This document shows positions 35,756-44,372 of a stretch of 64,000 bases of DNA, in pieces (positions within the stretch are counted from its first letter, which is position 1; every line of letters starts with the position of its first letter). The stretch lies in assembly GCA_034675505.1 (NCBI GenBank), contig JAUCDD010000032.1:1-64000 (forward strand). The letters run 5' to 3'. A program made the position numbers and the translations under genes. This stretch comes from Melaminivora sp034675505 (GTDB lineage: Bacteria; Pseudomonadota; Gammaproteobacteria; Burkholderiales; Burkholderiaceae_C). A model generated the notes under the pieces. The model worked only from the letters and a program-made list of their open reading frames with translations, was not told the DNA's origin and ran no database searches.

Positions 35756-37465
35756 TCAGCGCTGCGCGGGCGCACCGTTGGCCTCGGCGGCCTTGCGGGG
35801 CGCAACCGTCCACTGCACGCTCTGCGCCACCATCCCGCCCGGTCCTGCGGCTGCGGCAAAGCGCTCGCGCAGTTCGGCCAGGCTGCCCAGCCCCGCCATC
35901 CGCGCCAGGGGCGCCGCGCGCATCTCCGGGGCCATCTTGCGCAGCGCCTCCTCGGCGGTGGCCAGGCACATCACGGCCTCGGTCCCCGGGCGGCCGGCGT
36001 CCAGGATGAAGCCCGGGTTGGGCGCCATCCAGTCGGGAATGCGGATGGCCTGGTTGGCCGACACCAGCGTGTGCGGCTGCAGCGAGTTGGGCAGCAGCCG
36101 CATGATGGCGCCGCTGGAGTCCGCGAAGTAGCAATAGAGGTGGGAGGAGCGCGACACCGTCGCCGACAGGAAGATCTGCTCGCCTTCGGCGAAGGCCGGG
36201 CGCTCTCCCGCAGGCTGCGGGTTTTCAATCTGCAGGTCGATGGCCCAGGGGGCGGGGGCCGGCGCGCCCGGCCTGGGGGCGCTGGAATCATCGGCAGCCA
36301 CCGCCACGGGCTGCAGGTCCGCGCCGTTCCAGCCCATGCGGGTCAGCGAGCCGTCCTCGGCCAGGCTGACGAAGTTGCCCAGCGCGGCCTCGTAGGTCGG
36401 GAAGTCCACCGTGCCGCTGACGGGGATGCCCCGGTCGGCCTGGAACCTGGCCAGCGCCTCGCGCATGGCGGGGTGGGCCACGGTCAGGTCGCTGGCGGTC
36501 CGGGGCAGGTAGCCCTGGCTCATCAGCGACGACTTCAGCAGCTGGAACTGCCCGCCGGGGCCGCTTTCCAGGTACCACTCGCGCATCTGGCGCTGGAATT
36601 GCGGGTGGCTCTGGTCCAGCGTCAGGCACTGCCAGTAGGGCACGCGCGCCCACTTGCCCACCAGCTCGATCATCGCCAGGTCCACCAGCGTGCGCAGCGC
36701 CGCTCCGGTGCCGACGGCGTAGTCGCGCCCGACATTGAAGCGCACGCCGTAGGTGCCTATGCGCCCGCCGAGATCGACGCCCTGGCCGCCGCTGCCGATC
36801 ACCACCTCGTTGGCCGAGTCCAGCCCCGGGATGATGGTGCGGGTGCGGAAGTCGCCCAGGTGCACCTCCAGCGCCACCACGGTGGCATTGCGGCTGCGGC
36901 TGTAGCCCAGGTCCACGCGCGGGCCCGAGACGCCGGTGTCGAAGGTGTTGTTGATCACGCCCTGGTCCACGAAGGCGATGGCGCCTGAGACGTACAGCGC
37001 CGGGCGCTGCAGCTGCATCTGGTTGTTGTTCAGCAAAATGGTGGTGAGGTTCTGCACCGTGTCCTGGCGCGCGATGTCCACCTCGAAATCGACGAAGCGA
37101 AAGGCATTGCTGAGGCGCGACATCTGGGACAGCGCCGTGATGACCATCTCCTTGGTGGCCGCCGGCACCTTGCCGGAAAAATCGACGAACTGCTTGCTGG
37201 TGATGAGGGTGGTGGGCAGCTCGGCGGCGCGCAGCATGTGGTCCATGCACATCAGGGACTGCGAAAAGCTAGAGACCGAGCGCACCGGCCGCACCACCGG
37301 CCGGTTGGCAACCGGGGCGTTGTCCTGGTAGTCGGCATCCTTGCGCGCATCCAGCGGGCTGGCGCAGCCCGCCGCCAGCGCCGCCGCGACCAGCATGCCC
37401 AGCCAGCCGGCGGCTGGCCTGCCTGTGCCCGGCGTGGTGCCGCGCAGGAGTGTTGCAGAGCTCAC
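35756..37465 (-). CDS. CsgG/HfaB-like outer-membrane lipoprotein with DUF4384-like domain
   Basis: 569 residues. A lipobox LAAGC (Cys34) marks an exported lipoprotein. Residues about 60-300 resemble CsgG/HfaB: an FSQSLMCMDHML start, VSGAIAFVDQGV, SRSRNATVVALEVHLGDFRT, and LVDLAMIELVGKWARVPYWQ. CsgG forms the nonameric outer-membrane pore for curli, and HfaB is its holdfast-anchor relative in Caulobacter. A peptidoglycan-binding-like segment follows (AMREALARFQADRGIPVSGT, VDFPTYEAAL). The C-terminal third looks like DUF4384 (FLSATVSRSSHLYCYFADSS, then RLLPN). It is much longer than CsgG (~260 aa mature), so pore, wall-binding and DUF4384 functions are fused. Likely exporter of the repeat protein encoded upstream. 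Confidence 0.8.
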   Translation of the reverse strand: MSSATLLRGTTPGTGRPAAGWLGMLVAAALAAGCASPLDARKDADYQDNAPVANRPVVRPVRSVSSFSQSLMCMDHMLRAAELPTTLITSKQFVDFSGKVPAATKEMVITALSQMSRLSNAFRFVDFEVDIARQDTVQNLTTILLNNNQMQLQRPALYVSGAIAFVDQGVINNTFDTGVSGPRVDLGYSRSRNATVVALEVHLGDFRTRTIIPGLDSANEVVIGSGGQGVDLGGRIGTYGVRFNVGRDYAVGTGAALRTLVDLAMIELVGKWARVPYWQCLTLDQSHPQFQRQMREWYLESGPGGQFQLLKSSLMSQGYLPRTASDLTVAHPAMREALARFQADRGIPVSGTVDFPTYEAALGNFVSLAEDGSLTRMGWNGADLQPVAVAADDSSAPRPGAPAPAPWAIDLQIENPQPAGERPAFAEGEQIFLSATVSRSSHLYCYFADSSGAIMRLLPNSLQPHTLVSANQAIRIPDWMAPNPGFILDAGRPGTEAVMCLATAEEALRKMAPEMRAAPLARMAGLGSLAELRERFAAAAGPGGMVAQSVQWTVAPRKAAEANGAPAQR

Positions 37466-37573
37466 GGCAGTCTCTCCCCGTTGTTCGAATGGTCCAGCCG
37501 GAGCTGGCGGCGAACCCCTGCGGCCGGGCCCGCGAGGGCCGGCGCGTGCAGCGGGCCAGCGCCGCAGGCGGCT

Positions 37574-37966
37574 TCAGTTGCAGATGTTGACCAGGTCGCC
37601 GCGCACGACGATGACCTGGTCCGAGCCGGGCTGCTGCACGCCGCCCGAGGGCGCCAGGCTCTGCACGCAGGTGGTGCGCGTGCCGCTGGTGCGCACCGAC
37701 GACACCACGTCCTTTTCCGTCTGCATGCCCTGCGTGTCGGGTGCATAGGACTTGGCGATGTAGCGCGCGATCTTGGCCTTGCTGTTGTCGGGCAGGTCGG
37801 TGCGCTGCACCATGGCCGACGACCCTGCCGGGCGCGCGGTGGGTAACTGCAGGTAGCTGACCCGGTTGTTGACCACCACCGGATCCTCGCCGGGGGCGGC
37901 CGCGGCCAGCCCGGCGCATGCGAGGCCCGCCGCCAGTGAGACAAGCTTGAATATCCTGGAGTTCAT
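37574..37966 (-). CDS. Small exported protein of the fibre operon
   Basis: 130 residues. The start at 37966 gives a clean signal peptide (MNSRIFKLVSLAAGLACAGL, cleavage near AAA). The mature part of about 108 residues has two cysteines near its end (TTCVQSL and the last-but-one residue, ICN), likely disulphide-linked. I do not recognise the family. By size and place, beside a CsgG/HfaB-like gene, it could correspond to HfaA or to a CsgE/F-like chaperone or nucleator. The frame upstream to 38023 crosses the terminator hairpin and is not used. Confidence 0.7.
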   Translation of the reverse strand: MNSRIFKLVSLAAGLACAGLAAAAPGEDPVVVNNRVSYLQLPTARPAGSSAMVQRTDLPDNSKAKIARYIAKSYAPDTQGMQTEKDVVSSVRTSGTRTTCVQSLAPSGGVQQPGSDQVIVVRGDLVNICN

Positions 37967-37992
37967 GGCGTTATTCCTCTCAAGCGTCAGGG

Positions 37993-38020
37993 AAAACCTG
38001 GCTGCCCGCAGGCAGCCAGG
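37993..38020 (-). terminator. Intrinsic terminator after the fibre subunit gene
   Basis: Perfect 10-bp stem CCTGGCTGCC/GGCAGCCAGG (37997-38006 with 38011-38020), loop of four, then TTTTCC on the minus strand. It lies 9 nt after the repeat-protein stop and 27 nt before the next gene, so the subunit should be made in excess over the secretion genes. Confidence 0.83.
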
Positions 38021-38029
38021 CAATGCCGG

Positions 38030-39052
38030 TCACCGGGAAGCCGTATTCCAGCAATACCCGGTGGGGCAATCGGGCAGCTTGAACTTGGGCGGATCGCAGG
38101 CATCGTTGGACGCCAGGTTCTGCACGGCCACGCTCTTGTTGCCATTGGCCCAATTGGTCACCGTGCCGTTGACGGTCGTCATTTGCGTCGATGTTCCGGC
38201 AATGGTCACGTCGCCAAAATTCGACGACAGGTTCTGGAATGCCTGGGAGCCGCGTCCATTGGCCTTGTTCGTCACCGTGCCGTTGGTGCCATTCACGGTC
38301 TGCGTGGAATTGCCGCCGTGGACGATCTTGGTGCCGTCGTAGTTGCTGGCGAGGTTTTGCACCGCAGTGGTCTCGGCGCCGCTTGCCTTATTGGTCACGG
38401 TGGTGCCCGTCAGGCTGACGGTCTGCTTGCTCTTGCCATCCACGGCGACCTTGCCGGTATTGCTGGCCAGCGACTGCACTGCCACCGCGCCGGCGCCCGA
38501 GGCGTCATTGGCCACGGTGCTGCGGGTCAGCGAGGATGACTGCGTGCTGTCCCCGGTGATCGTGACCTTGCCCACGTTGCTCGACACGTTCTGCATGGCC
38601 CGCGCCACATCCGGGCAGTCCACGCCGTTGCAGCTGGTGCCGCCGGCGCCGGCTGCCAGGTTCGACAAGGTGCCGCCGGTCATGGCCGTGGTCTGCTTGG
38701 ACTTGCCCCCGTTGGTCAAATCAAAATTGCCGTAGTTGGACGAAACGTTTTGAACGGCAATATCCCCCGGGTTCTGGGAGAGATTCTTGATGGTGGCACT
38801 GCCCGAGAGGGTGGTGGCCTGGGTGGAGGCGCTGGTGCTGGCGATGGTGATATTTCCCCGGTTGCTCGAAATATCCTGGAGCGCGGTGGATTGCGCGTTT
38901 GCCTGGTTGGTGGTGTGGGAGCCGGAATTGACCGTCACTGTCTGGCTGGAAGTGCCGGAAATGGATATTTTCGGACTGGGAGCGACCGTCGCTTGAGCAA
39001 ATGCGGTTGCTGAAGCGATGGCGCTCAACGCAAAGAAGGCAAGCGATTTCAT
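38030..39052 (-). CDS. Secreted repeat protein, candidate fibre subunit
   Basis: 340 residues with a signal peptide (MKSLAFFALSAIASATAFAQ). The mature protein is built of seven repeats of about 39-50 residues, each ending in a phrase such as AVQNLASN-G or QNVSSN-G. Consensus: VTIxGxSxQTxxLxGTxVTN, then xAxGxxxxAVQNLASNxG. It is rich in Ser, Thr, Asn, Gln, Gly and Ala, almost free of Cys except one pair in repeat 3 (SCNGVDC) and three at the C-terminus (ACDPP, DCPTGYC). Such Gln/Asn-ordered short beta repeats are those of curlin-like amyloids or beta-solenoid fibres, though the spacing is not that of CsgA. Good GGAGAA before the start at 39052. Confidence 0.8.
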   Translation of the reverse strand: MKSLAFFALSAIASATAFAQATVAPSPKISISGTSSQTVTVNSGSHTTNQANAQSTALQDISSNRGNITIASTSASTQATTLSGSATIKNLSQNPGDIAVQNVSSNYGNFDLTNGGKSKQTTAMTGGTLSNLAAGAGGTSCNGVDCPDVARAMQNVSSNVGKVTITGDSTQSSSLTRSTVANDASGAGAVAVQSLASNTGKVAVDGKSKQTVSLTGTTVTNKASGAETTAVQNLASNYDGTKIVHGGNSTQTVNGTNGTVTNKANGRGSQAFQNLSSNFGDVTIAGTSTQMTTVNGTVTNWANGNKSVAVQNLASNDACDPPKFKLPDCPTGYCWNTASR

Positions 39053-39777
39053 GGAAGTTTCTCCAAAATGATGGCCGATGAAAATCCGGGAATCTTTCAT
39101 GCAATGAACGACCTCGGAAAATTGACTCGGCGAGAGCCCTGCGCAGTGGTGCGGCATGGCCCTGCAACCTTGTCACTTCCAGTGTCGATGCGGCGCAACC
39201 GGGCTTGCAATCGTTAGAAATCCATACCTGCAAGGAACAGCGGCGGGAACTTGTTTTTTTGCTCAGTCCAGCCTCTTGCCCTTGCCAACAGGGCGAAGTG
39301 TGCTATTGAAAAAGTAGTGATCCACGAGGTGCCAAGGGGTAGAAACAAGAGGCATGCGAGGTAACAAAAACAGGATGGACGGGAAACTTCCAGCGCCGGC
39401 GCAACGCTTTGTAGCGGCCTTTGTCCTGTCGCTTGTCCAATTTGAAAAAACAAGTTGCCGGGGGCGTCCGGGCAGTGCCAGCAATTTGCCGGTGTGACAT
39501 TTTCTTGACCGGATGCGCGCCGCGCCGCCCGCGCCTTTGGCAAAGGGCACGATCGCCCCAGGGCGAGGGGCAGGGACGCCATGGCTGCGCCTGCAGCAAC
39601 CCGCCTTTTGGACCTCGTCGAGGACGGTGGTAGATTACAAAAGGTTAGTTTTGCAATTTATTAATAAGCACATGTAAACCCAAATGAATGGGTGTATCTT
39701 GCACCCTGCGCAGAGAGCCACGCCTGAGATCCCTTCCCCGAAGGAGGGCACGCAGCATGCATTTTTGAGAGGCTTTT
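39053..39777. promoter_or_regulatory. 725-bp divergent regulatory region of the fibre locus
   Basis: No convincing gene. Short open frames here have no start signal and no recognisable product. The DNA is clearly richer in A+T than its surroundings, above all at 39635-39700 (GCAATTTATTAATAAGCACA). It must hold the promoters of the repeat-protein operon (left) and the response regulator (right). Length and AT content resemble the large csgD-csgB control region of curli systems. Confidence 0.6.
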
Positions 39778-40563
39778 ATGGTGATTCCCATTGTTGCCAA
39801 TGATGTCGCGGTGTCAGCCGATCCCACGCGCGCGCGGCCGGGGCAATTCGCCATGTATCCGGGCTCGGCCTCGATGTGGCCCGACTTCCTGGCGGGGCAG
39901 GTGGAAAAGCCGGTCCGGGTCCTGCTGGTCGATGACGATGCGCACATGTGCCGCGTCATCACCAACGAGCTGATGGCGGACGCGCGCACCCTGCTGATCG
40001 GCCAGGCCAACAGCGTGGCCGAGGGGCGCAAGGCCATCCGGCAATACCCGTTCGATGTGCTGCTGCTGGACCTGCACCTGGGCGACGGGCTGGGCTTTAC
40101 GCTGCTGGACCTCATGAAATCGGTCCGCCCCTCGGCCGAGGCCATAGTCGTGTCCATCATGGAGTGCGATGACCAGGTGATGCGGGCGTTCGAGCTGGGC
40201 GCGGCCGGCTACCTGGTCAAGAACTCCTGGTTTGGCAACTATTCCCAGGCGGTGCTGCAGGTGGCCAATGGCGGCGCATCCATTACCCCGCACCTGGCCC
40301 GGCGGCTGCTGCAGCGCTTTGACAGGGCTGCGGCCAGCGAGCCCCATTCCCCGCGCCCCAACACCGAGACCGCCTGCCTGTCGCTGCGCGAGAAGGAAGT
40401 GCTGCGCATGGTGGCGGGCGGCTACGTCACCGCTGAAATCGGCGCCCAGCTGCACATCAGCGACGTCACCGTGAACACCCACATCAAGAACATCTACCGC
40501 AAGCTGCAGGTGCGCACCCGGGCGCAGGCGGTGCGCTTCGCCTCGCTGCGCGGGTTGTTCTGA
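39778..40563 (+). CDS. NarL/LuxR-type response regulator
   Basis: 261 residues. About 45 residues of unusual N-terminal extension precede the receiver domain (VRVLLVDDDAHMCRVI; phospho-acceptor Asp98 in LLLDLHLGDG; Lys in GYLVKNS). The C-terminal LuxR helix-turn-helix follows (LSLREKEVLRMVAGGYVTAE, then IGAQLHISDVTVNTHIKNIY). The start at 39778 has GAGAGG upstream. It stands divergent from the fibre operon and directly before a histidine kinase gene, so it is the natural candidate regulator, formally comparable to CsgD. Confidence 0.9.
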   Translation: MVIPIVANDVAVSADPTRARPGQFAMYPGSASMWPDFLAGQVEKPVRVLLVDDDAHMCRVITNELMADARTLLIGQANSVAEGRKAIRQYPFDVLLLDLHLGDGLGFTLLDLMKSVRPSAEAIVVSIMECDDQVMRAFELGAAGYLVKNSWFGNYSQAVLQVANGGASITPHLARRLLQRFDRAAASEPHSPRPNTETACLSLREKEVLRMVAGGYVTAEIGAQLHISDVTVNTHIKNIYRKLQVRTRAQAVRFASLRGLF

Positions 40564-40587
40564 GGCTCCAGCCGTGCCAGGCACAGC

Positions 40588-41541
40588 GTGCGCCAGGAGC
40601 GGGGGGCTGCGTTGACCGCCTCTCCCCAATTGCTGCGGGCCCTGGCCTGCCTGCTGTTGTGCGCCCTGCAGGGCGCGCTGTGCCTGCTGCTGCTGGCCTG
40701 GGAAGGGCCCTGGGCCGGCGGCTTCCCCTGGCGCTGGCAGGCGGTGGCGGTCCAGGCCGCGCTGGTGGCCCTGTTGCTGCTGCTGCTGGCGGGCCAGCTG
40801 CTGCGCGTGCTGCGCTGGCGCCCGCGCCGCAGCAAGCGGCTGGCGCGCGAGGTGACGCAGGAGCGCCAGCGGATCGCGCGCGACCTGCACGACCAGGTGG
40901 GCTCGCAAATCGTGGGCGCCATGGCCTTGCTGGACCCTGGGGACGCTGCCAGCCAGCCGCTGGCGAGCGCGCTGGAGCGCTGCCTGCTCAACCTGCGCAT
41001 GGTGGTCGATGCCACGGGCGGCGACGACGATGACCTGCTGCAACGCCTGGCGCAGCTGCGCCACCGGCTGCAGCCGGCGCTGGACCGGCGCGGCATCGCC
41101 CTGCACTGGCGCGTCACGCTGGAGCCCGGCGTTCCCTGGCTCGTGGGTGAGCCGGCGCGCCAGCTCGCCTTCATCGCCCAGGAGGCGGTGAGCAACGTGT
41201 TGCAGCACGCGCAGGCCAGCGAACTGACCGTGGCGCTGCAGTCGCTGCCGTTGCCGCAGGGCCCGGGCCTGTGCCTGCAGATCAGCGACAACGGGCGCGG
41301 CATGCCTGCGGCCCTGCGCGCGGGCGGGGCCGCGGGCACCCACATGCGCCAGCGGGCCGCCGGCATGGGCGCGGCGCTGGAGCTGCTCGCCGCCCCGGGC
41401 GGCGGCCTGTGTGTGCGGGTGACGCTGGGTTGGCCGTCGCAGCCTGTCCCGGGGTGCCAGCCAGTCCCGCACGGCAAGGTGTGTGCCAGCGTCCCTGCCG
41501 GCCTGGATGCCCTGGCACGGGTGCCCATGCACGGCGGCTGA
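40588..41541 (+). CDS. Sensor histidine kinase (HisKA_3/NarX type)
   Basis: 317 residues from a GTG at 40588; a TTG at 40612 close to a GGGGGG run is an alternative start. Two hydrophobic helices (about 15-37 and 52-74) with almost no periplasmic loop, then the dimerisation/phosphorylation box ERQRIARDLHDQVGSQIVGA (His101). The ATPase domain has EAVSNVLQHAQAS and DNGRGMP. The short loop suggests it senses a membrane or internal signal. Partner of the response regulator 24 nt upstream. The Pro/Val-rich C-terminal tail is not conserved in the family. Confidence 0.88.
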   Translation: MRQERGAALTASPQLLRALACLLLCALQGALCLLLLAWEGPWAGGFPWRWQAVAVQAALVALLLLLLAGQLLRVLRWRPRRSKRLAREVTQERQRIARDLHDQVGSQIVGAMALLDPGDAASQPLASALERCLLNLRMVVDATGGDDDDLLQRLAQLRHRLQPALDRRGIALHWRVTLEPGVPWLVGEPARQLAFIAQEAVSNVLQHAQASELTVALQSLPLPQGPGLCLQISDNGRGMPAALRAGGAAGTHMRQRAAGMGAALELLAAPGGGLCVRVTLGWPSQPVPGCQPVPHGKVCASVPAGLDALARVPMHGG

Positions 41542-41580
41542 GGGCCAGGTGCCCGGCCCGCTGCGCTCCAGCGCTGCGGA

Positions 41581-43833
41581 TCAGCGCTGCGGCGCCCGCC
41601 TGGCCGGCTGGCCGCTGGTCTGCACGGGGGCCAGCAGCTTGGCGCAGCTGGCATCGTCTTCGGTGCCCGGCACGGTGATGGGCACCAGTGCCAGCGCGGC
41701 CGGGGCGATCACCGCCGCCGCCACCGCTGCGCCCGCGCGCGCCAGCAGGGGGCCGGGCTCTATCCCCACCTGTGGATGGGCAAAGGTGCCGCGCACATAC
41801 AGCGGTGTGCGCAGCGACAGGAACTTCCATTCCAGCGACCGGGGCTTGATGCGCAGGCTCATCTCCTCCTGGCCCAGGTCCACCAGCCCGGTGACGTCGA
41901 CGATGGCTTCCTCGGTGTTGAGGCGCACGTTGTCGGCGTCGGCCATGCCATGCCTGATGCGCAGATCGGCCACGGCGCAGCGCAGCCGCACCTCCCGGTC
42001 GCCGCCGAACAGCTTGGTCACCACCACGCTGCCCAGGTTCAGCGCGGCCAGGTCCAGCATTTCCTTGCTGAAGGTGCCGTCCCGGATGTACAGGCGCGTG
42101 CGCCCCTCGCTGGTGCCCAGCATGGCGGCGATGGAGTCGCCGTGGCCGGCCAGCGCGAACGAGCCGTCGAGCCGCCCGAAACTCTTTTTCATCAACTCCA
42201 CCTTGGGGAACAAGGCCGACAGCTGCAGGCCCTGGACGCTGCCCTTGAGCGTGGCCGCAAGCGGCTTGCTGCGCCCGTCGATCAGCACGTCCGAGTCGAT
42301 GCGCCCCTTGGCAAAGCCGAAGCGCAGCGGCACCAGGTGCAGCTGCCGGTCGTCCAGCACGGCGCGCACGCTCAGGCGTTCCAGCGGCAGGGCCTCGGGA
42401 CGCACGATCTGCTCGCCGGCAAAGGCCACGTCCAGGTCCATGGCGTCCCAGCGCCCGGTGGCAAAGGGCAGGTCGGGCAGCACCTTGCCGGCACGCCGGG
42501 CCGTGCCTTTTTCCTGGGGCCGCTTGCCGCTGGGCACGCCCAGCACCGGGCCCAGGTCGGCCAGGCGCAGCAGCTTGGAGGTCATGTGGCCCTGCAGCCG
42601 CGGGCGGGGCTGGCCGGAGGTGTAGGTGAGGCTGCCGTGCAGGTCGCTGTCGCCCACCGTGCCATTGAAGTCGCGGTACTCCCAGACGGCCTTGTCCGGC
42701 GCCAGGCTGCCCAGCAGCCGGCCCTTGACCTCGAACGGCGGCGTATTGGGCAGCACCAGGCCGGTGAGCTCGAACAGGTCGGCCATGCTGCGCCCACCCA
42801 GCAGCAGCTGCACGTCCAGGCCGGACAGTGAGGCCGGGTTGTCCAGCACGCCCTCGACCTGGGTGCGCGCGCCGCCGGAGCGAGCGGCCAGCCGCAGCGG
42901 GTAGCGCACGGCCTTCTCGCGCAGCGACAGCACCGGCCCACCCAGGCCCTCGCCCTGCACGGGCGCCTTGCGGTATTGGCCCTGCAGCACGACGTGTACG
43001 CCGTACTTGCCGCCCTCGGCTTGCGGCGCGTCGCGCTCCAGCGTGTCCAGGCGCGCGCGCAGCGCCAGGTGCTTCGTGCCGTCCACGTAGCCCAGCCAGC
43101 CGCCGTGGATGGCCAGCTGGCCTACGCGCAGGTCCCAGGGGTTGTCGCGGCCGGGCTGCCCGGGGTCCTGGCTGGCGCTGGCAAACGTCCAGTTGTTGCT
43201 GCCATCGCGGCGGCGGGCAAGGACGATGTCGGGGGCGGCCAGCACCAGGGTGTCCAGCACGATCGTGCGCGACAGCAGGGGCAGCAGGCTCAAGGTGGCG
43301 CTGGCGCTGGCAATGGTGCCCATGCTCTGCGGGTTGCGCGCCGGGGGAGCGGCCGCCGGGACGCTGGCAGGCGCGCCGGACGCAGGGGGCTCGCCAGGCC
43401 CTGGAGGCGCGCTGCCGTCCGGTGCGCCGGCCTGCGGGGGCGGGCGCGGCGGCAGCGCCGGCAGGTCTTCGGCCGGGCGGGCGGGGGCTTCGGCGACGGT
43501 GAAGCCGGGCGGGTTGTCCAGCGTGATGTTGCGGGCCTGCACGGTCACGCCGGGCACCCAGCGCCGCCAGCCCGATTCCAGCGGCTGCGGCCAGTGCCAG
43601 CGGGCCGAAAGATCGCCCTCGATGGCGAACTGGCGCCCGGTCGCGGCGCTGACCTTGGCGTTGATGCGGGGCTTGAGCTGGTTCCAGTCGAAGCTGGCCA
43701 CCAGCGCCATCAGGACCAGCAGCAGCGCCGCCAGCGCGCCCAGCAGGCCCAGTGCCCAGCGCAGGGCCTGCACGCGGCGGCTTGCCCGGGGCGGGCGGGA
43801 CGAGGCAGGGACGGCGGCGGACGGCGAAGTCAT
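41581..43833 (-). CDS. AsmA-family protein
   Basis: 750 residues. One N-terminal membrane helix (about 28-50, WALGLLGALAALLLVLMALV) then a long periplasmic region. The start of that region, FDWNQLKPRINAKVSAATGR and the following FAIEGDL, is the AsmA signature, and the C-terminal part (LDGSFALAGHGDSIAAMLGT and onward) is also typical. AsmA-like proteins are beta-taco bridges thought to move phospholipids between inner and outer membrane. A Pro/Ala-rich insertion occupies about 125-170. Start at 43833. Convergent with the histidine kinase gene. Confidence 0.88.
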   Translation of the reverse strand: MTSPSAAVPASSRPPRASRRVQALRWALGLLGALAALLLVLMALVASFDWNQLKPRINAKVSAATGRQFAIEGDLSARWHWPQPLESGWRRWVPGVTVQARNITLDNPPGFTVAEAPARPAEDLPALPPRPPPQAGAPDGSAPPGPGEPPASGAPASVPAAAPPARNPQSMGTIASASATLSLLPLLSRTIVLDTLVLAAPDIVLARRRDGSNNWTFASASQDPGQPGRDNPWDLRVGQLAIHGGWLGYVDGTKHLALRARLDTLERDAPQAEGGKYGVHVVLQGQYRKAPVQGEGLGGPVLSLREKAVRYPLRLAARSGGARTQVEGVLDNPASLSGLDVQLLLGGRSMADLFELTGLVLPNTPPFEVKGRLLGSLAPDKAVWEYRDFNGTVGDSDLHGSLTYTSGQPRPRLQGHMTSKLLRLADLGPVLGVPSGKRPQEKGTARRAGKVLPDLPFATGRWDAMDLDVAFAGEQIVRPEALPLERLSVRAVLDDRQLHLVPLRFGFAKGRIDSDVLIDGRSKPLAATLKGSVQGLQLSALFPKVELMKKSFGRLDGSFALAGHGDSIAAMLGTSEGRTRLYIRDGTFSKEMLDLAALNLGSVVVTKLFGGDREVRLRCAVADLRIRHGMADADNVRLNTEEAIVDVTGLVDLGQEEMSLRIKPRSLEWKFLSLRTPLYVRGTFAHPQVGIEPGPLLARAGAAVAAAVIAPAALALVPITVPGTEDDASCAKLLAPVQTSGQPARRAPQR

Positions 43834-44109
43834 GGTGGGCAAGTGGCCGGGCGGCACCCGCGCCGTTGGCGGCCGGGTGCCAGTTGGCCCGAAGTGGGCT
43901 GCGCGGCCATGCTAGTGGCTATGGGCGGCCATGCCGGCGCTGCGCATGCGGTTGCCGCGCTTGTCCTACACCCGGGGGTGCGGCCAGCCTCAGGCAGGCA
44001 GGGATACGCGCCATTGGCCTACGGGTTACCACCATGGGATGCGCCCAAAATCGCAACAGTTCGTACCTGTTTCCCCATGTTTCTTTCACGTCCCAGGAGG
44101 CGGCCTTCC

Positions 44110-44370
44110 ATGCAAGCTGCAAGCGCATTGACCCAGGAAACCATCTTTGGAATGGCGGATGGCGCCACCTATTCGGGCATGTTGTGCCTGGACGCGCAGG
44201 GCAAGCGCTATTTCTTCGCCCAGGCGCAGGTGGACGGCCAGGCCGTGGCCCTGCCGCACGACCAGTTCGATTCGCGCCAGGATGCGCTCAAGGGCCTGGC
44301 AGACATCGCCTGCGGAGTGCGCAAGCCGCGCGCCCTGCGTTCGCAAGCCTCCGCCGTGCCGCAGCCCTGA
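44110..44370 (+). CDS. Small hypothetical protein, 86 aa
   Basis: Not recognised. A strong AGGAGG precedes the ATG at 44110. The protein is soluble and starts MQAASALTQETIFGMADGAT; the segment YSGMLCLDAQGKRYFFAQAQ is predicted as beta strands and the C-terminus is basic. The next small gene begins 2 nt after its stop, so they are a bicistron, divergent from the AsmA gene. Good start signal, codon use like its neighbours and tight coupling make it a real gene. Confidence 0.65.
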   Translation: MQAASALTQETIFGMADGATYSGMLCLDAQGKRYFFAQAQVDGQAVALPHDQFDSRQDALKGLADIACGVRKPRALRSQASAVPQP

Positions 44371-44372
44371 CC

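Noticed and set aside
38030..39052. CRISPR or DNA tandem repeat explanation for the seven-fold repeat
   Set aside because: The repeats are degenerate in DNA but conserved in protein, in one frame with a signal peptide, so it is a coding repeat.
39214..39633. Small open frames in the fibre-locus control region
   Set aside because: No ribosome-binding site, no recognisable product, overlapping on both strands in AT-rich DNA.
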